Source: an uncultured Mycoplasmatota bacterium
GTDB taxonomy: Bacteria; Bacillota_I; Bacilli_A; RF39; UBA660
NCBI GenBank assembly: GCA_946407055.1
Contig: CAMJMP010000023.1
Coordinates: 1 to 9,500 of the forward strand
Length of the DNA stretch: 9,500 nucleotides
Direction: 5' to 3'
This document shows positions 5,605 through 9,500 of the stretch, piece after piece. The position numbers and the translations under genes are program-made. Each line of letters starts with the position of its first letter. The first letter of the stretch is position 1. The notes beneath the pieces were generated by a model. The model was not told where the DNA came from. It searched no databases and saw nothing but the letters and a program-made list of their open reading frames with translations.

Positions 5605-6801
5605 TTATTCATTGTTTGCATCTTGGATATTATCAATTGCTGGTAAACCACCATTAATAATATATTCAAGAGTAGCTCCTCCACCAGTAGATAAGAATGT
5701 GAAACGATCAGCTAAGCCAAAGTTCTTAACTGCACTCACGCCATCTCCACCACCTGCTATTTTAATAGATGGAGAAGAAGCAATAGCTCCTAATAATTCT
5801 CTTGTACCTGTTGCATATTTAGGATCTTCATATTTACCAGCAGTACCATTAACAAATACTGTTGCTGATTTAGATAATACTAATTTATATTTATTAACTG
5901 TTTTCATACCGATATCATAAATGATATCATCTTCTTCTACTGTATCGATATTAATATGATTAATATAATCAGCATTATATGAACGACCTACTATAGCATC
6001 TAGTGGTAACATAATTTTCTTTTTATTTTCAATAAGAATATTCTTTAATTGACGCATTACGTCTGGATCAGTAGTACGTAGTGATTCTCCAGTATTATAA
6101 CCCAAGGTATATAAACATGAATTAGCAATACCTCCAGTTAATAATAAGTTATCACAACGTGGCAATAAAGCCTCTATTAAAGCAACTTTATCTTCTACTT
6201 TAGCTCCACCCATTAAAATAGTGAATGGACGAGCTGCATTAAGAACATATTTGTCTAACATTTCTACTTCTTTTTGTACTAAGAAGCCAATACAACTTGG
6301 TATGTATTTAGCTACTCCGTAAGTTGAAGCATGTTTACGGTGAGCTGAACCAAAGGCATCAAGACAGAATATATCTGCTAAACCAGCCCAGTACATTGCT
6401 AATTGAGCGTCATTTCCACTTTCTAAACGATTAGGTACATCTTCGAATCTAGTGTTCTCTAAGACAATTATTTCTCCTGGTAACATTTCAGTTATTTTAT
6501 CTTCCAAGAAGATACTTCTTGTAGATGTTGAGAAGATAACTTTTGTAGATACTAGTTCTTGTAAATGTTTAGCAACTGGAGCAAGTGAATTTTTCTTCTT
6601 ATCTTCTTCTGTTTTTACTTTACCAAAGTGAGATAAAATAATAATTCTTGCGCCTTCTTTGATAAGGTATTCAATTGTTTCTAATGATTCTACAACTTTA
6701 CTATCATCTAATATTTTGCCATCTTTAATTGGAACGTTAAAGTCACAACGTAAAAGAACTCTTTTACCTTTTACATCCATATCTTGAATACGCATTTTCA
6801 T
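5605..6801 (-). CDS. pgk: Phosphoglycerate kinase, divergent active site
   Basis: PGK transfers a phosphate from 1,3-bisphosphoglycerate to ADP in glycolysis. The 398-residue length is normal. Recognisable blocks: RVLLRCDFNVP (14-24), LENTRF with R118, DAFGSAHR with R155, GGAKVEDK with K201 and K205, GGGD (350-353), and the C-terminal STGGGATLEY (371-380). Odd points: the substrate-site Arg of the usual DDTRI motif is Lys35 (DDSKV), the Arg of SHLGRPKG is Lys61 (SHFGKVK), and the usual NGPMGVFE reads NGTAGKYE (318-325). Charge is kept at the two Lys positions, so activity is possible but may be altered. M1 (6799-6801) is chosen over M3 because the AGGTGAT site at 6805-6811 is correctly spaced for M1. 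The gene follows gap by 56 nt and has its own promoter-like boxes. Confidence 0.93.
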   Translation of the reverse strand: MKMRIQDMDVKGKRVLLRCDFNVPIKDGKILDDSKVVESLETIEYLIKEGARIIILSHFGKVKTEEDKKKNSLAPVAKHLQELVSTKVIFSTSTRSIFLEDKITEMLPGEIIVLENTRFEDVPNRLESGNDAQLAMYWAGLADIFCLDAFGSAHRKHASTYGVAKYIPSCIGFLVQKEVEMLDKYVLNAARPFTILMGGAKVEDKVALIEALLPRCDNLLLTGGIANSCLYTLGYNTGESLRTTDPDVMRQLKNILIENKKKIMLPLDAIVGRSYNADYINHINIDTVEEDDIIYDIGMKTVNKYKLVLSKSATVFVNGTAGKYEDPKYATGTRELLGAIASSPSIKIAGGGDGVSAVKNFGLADRFTFLSTGGGATLEYIINGGLPAIDNIQDANNE

Positions 6802-6818
6802 ACTATCACCTGTCTTTC

Positions 6819-6847
6819 ATTATAGTTTATATAACCTTTTTAAACAA
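6819..6847 (-). promoter_or_regulatory. Candidate pgk promoter in the gap-pgk gap
   Basis: TTGTTT (6842-6847), a 17-base spacer and a perfect TATAAT (6819-6824). The implied start leaves a leader of only about 10 nt that just contains the Shine-Dalgarno site, so pgk can probably be made independently of gap. Confidence 0.6.
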
Positions 6848-6854
6848 GGTATAT
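6829..6854 (-). repeat. Imperfect inverted repeat after gap
   Basis: On the minus strand ATATACCTT and AAGGTTATAT pair over 9 bp with one bulged base and a 7-nt loop, starting three bases after the gap stop. There is no T-run behind it, so it is not a standard terminator. It overlaps the -35 box and spacer of the candidate pgk promoter. It could protect the gap mRNA end or cause partial pausing; both are inference. Confidence 0.45.
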
Positions 6855-6857
6855 TTA

Positions 6858-7871
6858 TTATTGTTCAATATTCATTAATTTTTTAGCAGTACGCATCATT
6901 TGAGCAGTATAACCCATTTCGTTGTCATACCATGCTACTACTTTAATTAATTGACCTTCATCAGTATTTAATACAGAGGTAGATAAACCATCTACTAAAG
7001 CACCTGTCTTTTTACCAAGAATATCACTTGATACAACTGGGTCCATCGTTATCTTTAATGTTTCATTTTGATTATTTTCAAATAAACCATTTAATTCTTC
7101 TACTGTAGTATCTCTTTTTAATTCAAGAGTAACATCTACTACTGAACCATCTGGTACTGGTACACGGAAAGCGTTACCATCTAATTTACCATCAATTGAA
7201 GGAATAACTTTACCTATTGCTGATGCAGCACCTGTTGATGCTGGAACAATGTTTTGAGCACAAGCACGTCCACGACGAGCTTTGATTCCTTTCTTATGAG
7301 GTATATCTAATGTAGCTTGGTCATTAGTATAGGCATGAACTGTTGTCATGTATCCTTTTCTAATACCAATGTTATCTTCAATAACTTTTAATACTGGTGC
7401 TAAACAGTTTGTTGTACATGATGCTGCTGAAATTATTTCTTCAGTACCATCTAAGATATCATCATTAACGTTATAAACAACTGTAGGTACATCACCTTTA
7501 CTTGGAGCAGAAATAATTACTTTCTTAGCACCTGCTTCAATATGTTTATGAGCGTCTTCTTTTTTAGTGAATAAACCAGTACATTCAAATACTACATCTA
7601 CTCCTAATTCTCCCCAAGGAAGATTAACAGGATCTTTTTCAGAATATACTTTTATTCTCTTTTGGTTATTGATTACTATTTCATCATTTTCATAACTTAT
7701 TTTGTCTTCATGAAATGAGCGATGATTTGTATCATACTTTAATAAGTATGCTAATGTTTCTGCATCAGTTAAGTCATTGATTGCAACAACATCAAATTCA
7801 TTACCTGTGATCATTTCACGGAATGCTAGACGGCCGATACGACCAAATCCATTAATAGCTACTTTTATCAT
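6858..7871 (-). CDS. gap: Glyceraldehyde-3-phosphate dehydrogenase (NAD-type)
   Basis: GAPDH oxidises and phosphorylates glyceraldehyde-3-phosphate to 1,3-bisphosphoglycerate, the substrate of the PGK encoded next. It spans 337 residues, a normal length. The Rossmann motif INGFGRIGR (6-14) opens the protein, and NDLTD with D33 fits NAD rather than NADP preference. The catalytic Cys is C152 in SCTTNC (151-156), with the base H178 in TTVHAY. The C-terminal catalytic domain carries PASTGAASAIGKVIP and the DNEMGYT block near the end. All key residues are present, in contrast to the two downstream glycolytic-family genes. The start has GAGGA at 7878-7882, six bases upstream. It lies 15 nt after the kinase-like gene, so the two are probably co-transcribed. 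Confidence 0.98.
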   Translation of the reverse strand: MIKVAINGFGRIGRLAFREMITGNEFDVVAINDLTDAETLAYLLKYDTNHRSFHEDKISYENDEIVINNQKRIKVYSEKDPVNLPWGELGVDVVFECTGLFTKKEDAHKHIEAGAKKVIISAPSKGDVPTVVYNVNDDILDGTEEIISAASCTTNCLAPVLKVIEDNIGIRKGYMTTVHAYTNDQATLDIPHKKGIKARRGRACAQNIVPASTGAASAIGKVIPSIDGKLDGNAFRVPVPDGSVVDVTLELKRDTTVEELNGLFENNQNETLKITMDPVVSSDILGKKTGALVDGLSTSVLNTDEGQLIKVVAWYDNEMGYTAQMMRTAKKLMNIEQ

Positions 7872-7886
7872 TTTATTTCCTCTTTC

Positions 7887-9500
7887 CTATTTGTTCTCAA
7901 AGAGACTTCCACCAATGAACTCTCTTAGTATTGAATCATCTGCAACATAGTCAGAAGGGATTGGGAAGAATCCTTTTAATGAGTGGATTAATCTTCTTGC
8001 TTCGTTGTATGCTGGTGATTTAGCACTAACTGAGTATAGTAGTGGTTCTACGAATACTTTTAGAACACCTACTTCATATATTAATGATGTATTTAATATT
8101 CTATTAACTTTATTAATGTATGGGAAGATATATTTTTCTTCACCATCACGTACAGATGCCCAATAAAGAATTGTTTTACCTACATCAGTAGCACGTGAAC
8201 GATTATCACGAACTATACGACGTATTAATCTTAGGTCAACTGTAGATATGTAATTATGTCGGTCAATATTTAATGGAATGAATGGACTTAAGTATACTTT
8301 GTATTTTAGTTTAGGTGCTATTTCTGTTGTCATAGCATCATTAATACAGTGTAAGCCTTCCATTAGTATTATTTGATTTTCACCTAGTTTAACAGGATCT
8401 TTGATAAATTCTTTAACACCCATACTGAAATTGTATGTTGGCATTGATACCTTCTTTCCTGATAATAGGTCTTTTAATTGTTTATTTAACAATTTCAAGT
8501 CTAAGCATTCTAGACATTCGAAATCATAATTACCATTTTCATCACGAGGAGAATCTTCACGATCTTTGAAGTAATCATCAACAGAGATTACTAAAGTTTC
8601 ATATCCTCTACTTCTTAATTGAAGAGCTATCTTCTTAGTTGTTGTTGTTTTTCCTGAACTAGATGGTCCAGCGAACATCAAGAATTTAGCTTTAGATTTA
8701 ATAAAGTCATCAACTAATTCATTAATTTGATTATTGAAGTTAGTTTCAGCAACCATTATTAAGTCTTCTATTTTACAATCAGATATTCTTTGGTTTAAAT
8801 CTGATAGATAAGGAACTCCTAATTCTCTTATCCATTTTTTACTTTCATCAAAACTTTTGATAATTCCTTGATAATGTATGTATTCTGGTACTTTATATTT
8901 AGTACTTGGTGATGGGAACAATAATACTAATTTATTATCTCCTAGGAAGACTAAATCATATTTTGATAAAGAACCAGTACTGTAAGGCATTTCAAAATAG
9001 AAATAGTTAACAATATTTCTTAAACGGTATATTTTAACGATTTCATTAGTTAAGTTATGAATATTAATTGCTTTTTCAGGAGCTTTAACTTTATTAAAGT
9101 AATTGATAGCTTCTTTTTGTTCTACATTGATATTGTAGATCTTTTCATCTGCTTCAATAATTTCATTCATTTTAGCTTTAAGTTTTTTTGCATCACCTAA
9201 AGTAAATCTTTTTTCACCACCAATAGTAACATGGATACCATTTGCTATTGAGTGATCTACGTATAATTCATATTTATTATCGAAAGTTTCTTTAAGAGCT
9301 ACTTCCATAACAAAAATAAGGCCATACTTATTTAACTTATAACCATTAACACTATTCTTATCAATAAAATTAACTCTAGTCGATCTTAGTATCTTCTCTT
9401 CTAAACTAACCACTTCGTTATTAATTTCTACACCAACTATTTGTTCTTTCATTTTTGGTTGGTATAGTTTGCTTAATTCATATAATGTTGTGCCCTTTTC
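7887..9500 (-). CDS. TGS-domain nucleoside (uridine) kinase-like protein, 5' end outside the window
   Basis: The frame stays open to the window edge, so the ATG at 9450-9452 is very likely internal. It has no ribosome binding site, and the 16 upstream codons (EKGTTLYELSKLYQPK) read as the start of a TGS domain (G-T-T-L-x-E-L). Order of domains, counting from the Met at 9452: end of TGS (to about 25), a region like the second additional domain of threonyl-tRNA synthetase (about 45-120), then a uridine kinase/phosphoribulokinase-type P-loop domain. Kinase motifs: Walker A GPSSSGKT (262-269), VDDYF (291-295), EGLH (365-368) and RRIVRD (411-416). The family is common in Bacillota and Thermotoga, annotated as nucleoside or uridine kinase; the exact substrate is uncertain. 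It stops with TAG 15 nt before gap. Confidence 0.88.
   Translation of the reverse strand, partial: EKGTTLYELSKLYQPKMKEQIVGVEINNEVVSLEEKILRSTRVNFIDKNSVNGYKLNKYGLIFVMEVALKETFDNKYELYVDHSIANGIHVTIGGEKRFTLGDAKKLKAKMNEIIEADEKIYNINVEQKEAINYFNKVKAPEKAINIHNLTNEIVKIYRLRNIVNYFYFEMPYSTGSLSKYDLVFLGDNKLVLLFPSPSTKYKVPEYIHYQGIIKSFDESKKWIRELGVPYLSDLNQRISDCKIEDLIMVAETNFNNQINELVDDFIKSKAKFLMFAGPSSSGKTTTTKKIALQLRSRGYETLVISVDDYFKDREDSPRDENGNYDFECLECLDLKLLNKQLKDLLSGKKVSMPTYNFSMGVKEFIKDPVKLGENQIILMEGLHCINDAMTTEIAPKLKYKVYLSPFIPLNIDRHNYISTVDLRLIRRIVRDNRSRATDVGKTILYWASVRDGEEKYIFPYINKVNRILNTSLIYEVGVLKVFVEPLLYSVSAKSPAYNEARRLIHSLKGFFPIPSDYVADDSILREFIGGSLFENK

Noticed and set aside
5594..5920. Plus-strand open frame opposite the 3' end of pgk
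   Set aside because: It lies wholly within the coding sequence of a recognisable PGK and has no homology or promoter; it is a shadow frame.
1..9500. Possible UGA-Trp recoding as in Mollicutes
   Set aside because: No TGA stop occurs among ten visible stops, but Trp codons checked in rplB are TGG and no in-frame TGA was needed to read the genes. Ten stops are too few to conclude.
1..9500. CRISPR array, tRNA/rRNA gene, insertion sequence or phage attachment site
   Set aside because: No direct-repeat arrays, transposase motifs, tRNA-like cloverleaf or rRNA stretches were seen; nearly all of the window is coding.

Overview
The window is AT-rich, and every gene lies on the minus strand, so transcription runs from high to low coordinates. 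The ribosomal gene order (S10-L3-L4-L23-L2-S19), the Gram-positive style Shine-Dalgarno sites (AAGGAGG, AGGAG, AGGTGAT), the short AT-rich intergenic gaps and a Spo0A-type DNA-binding domain all point to a low-GC Bacillota. An uncultured Bacilli/Erysipelotrichia/RF39-like lineage is the best guess, but the exact taxon is inference. All ten visible stops are TAA or TAG, while tryptophan is read from TGG, so nothing shows a reassigned code.

In order of transcription there are three blocks. (1) 9500-5605: a TGS-domain nucleoside (uridine) kinase-like gene whose true start lies beyond the window edge, then gap (GAPDH) 15 nt after it, then pgk with its own likely promoter. The block ends in a clear intrinsic terminator at 5575-5598. 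(2) 5507-3239: a Spo0A homologue followed by a gene of the cofactor-independent phosphoglycerate mutase family, ending in a strong terminator that overlaps the second gene's stop codon. (3) From 3187 downward: a strong extended -10 promoter, a roughly 128-nt leader with hairpins, then rpsJ, rplC, rplD, rplW, rplB and the first 24 codons of rpsS.

The most interesting part is block 2. The Spo0A homologue keeps a recognisable C-terminal DNA-binding domain, but its receiver has Glu at the exact position of the phospho-accepting Asp (E56) and has lost the acidic pocket. It therefore looks like a phosphorylation-independent regulator. The mutase-like protein is full length and keeps the fold-defining motifs and the catalytic Ser. 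It lacks one ligand from each metal site and five of the phosphoglycerate-binding residues, so it looks like a pseudoenzyme or an enzyme of changed specificity. PGK also carries substitutions at two substrate-site arginines, whereas GAPDH looks fully canonical. An altered Spo0A beside a degenerate phosphoglycerate-binding protein, inside a glycolytic neighbourhood, suggests (as inference only) a metabolite-linked regulatory pair. In block 3, L3 carries an unusual Glu-rich C-terminal extension of about 67 residues.
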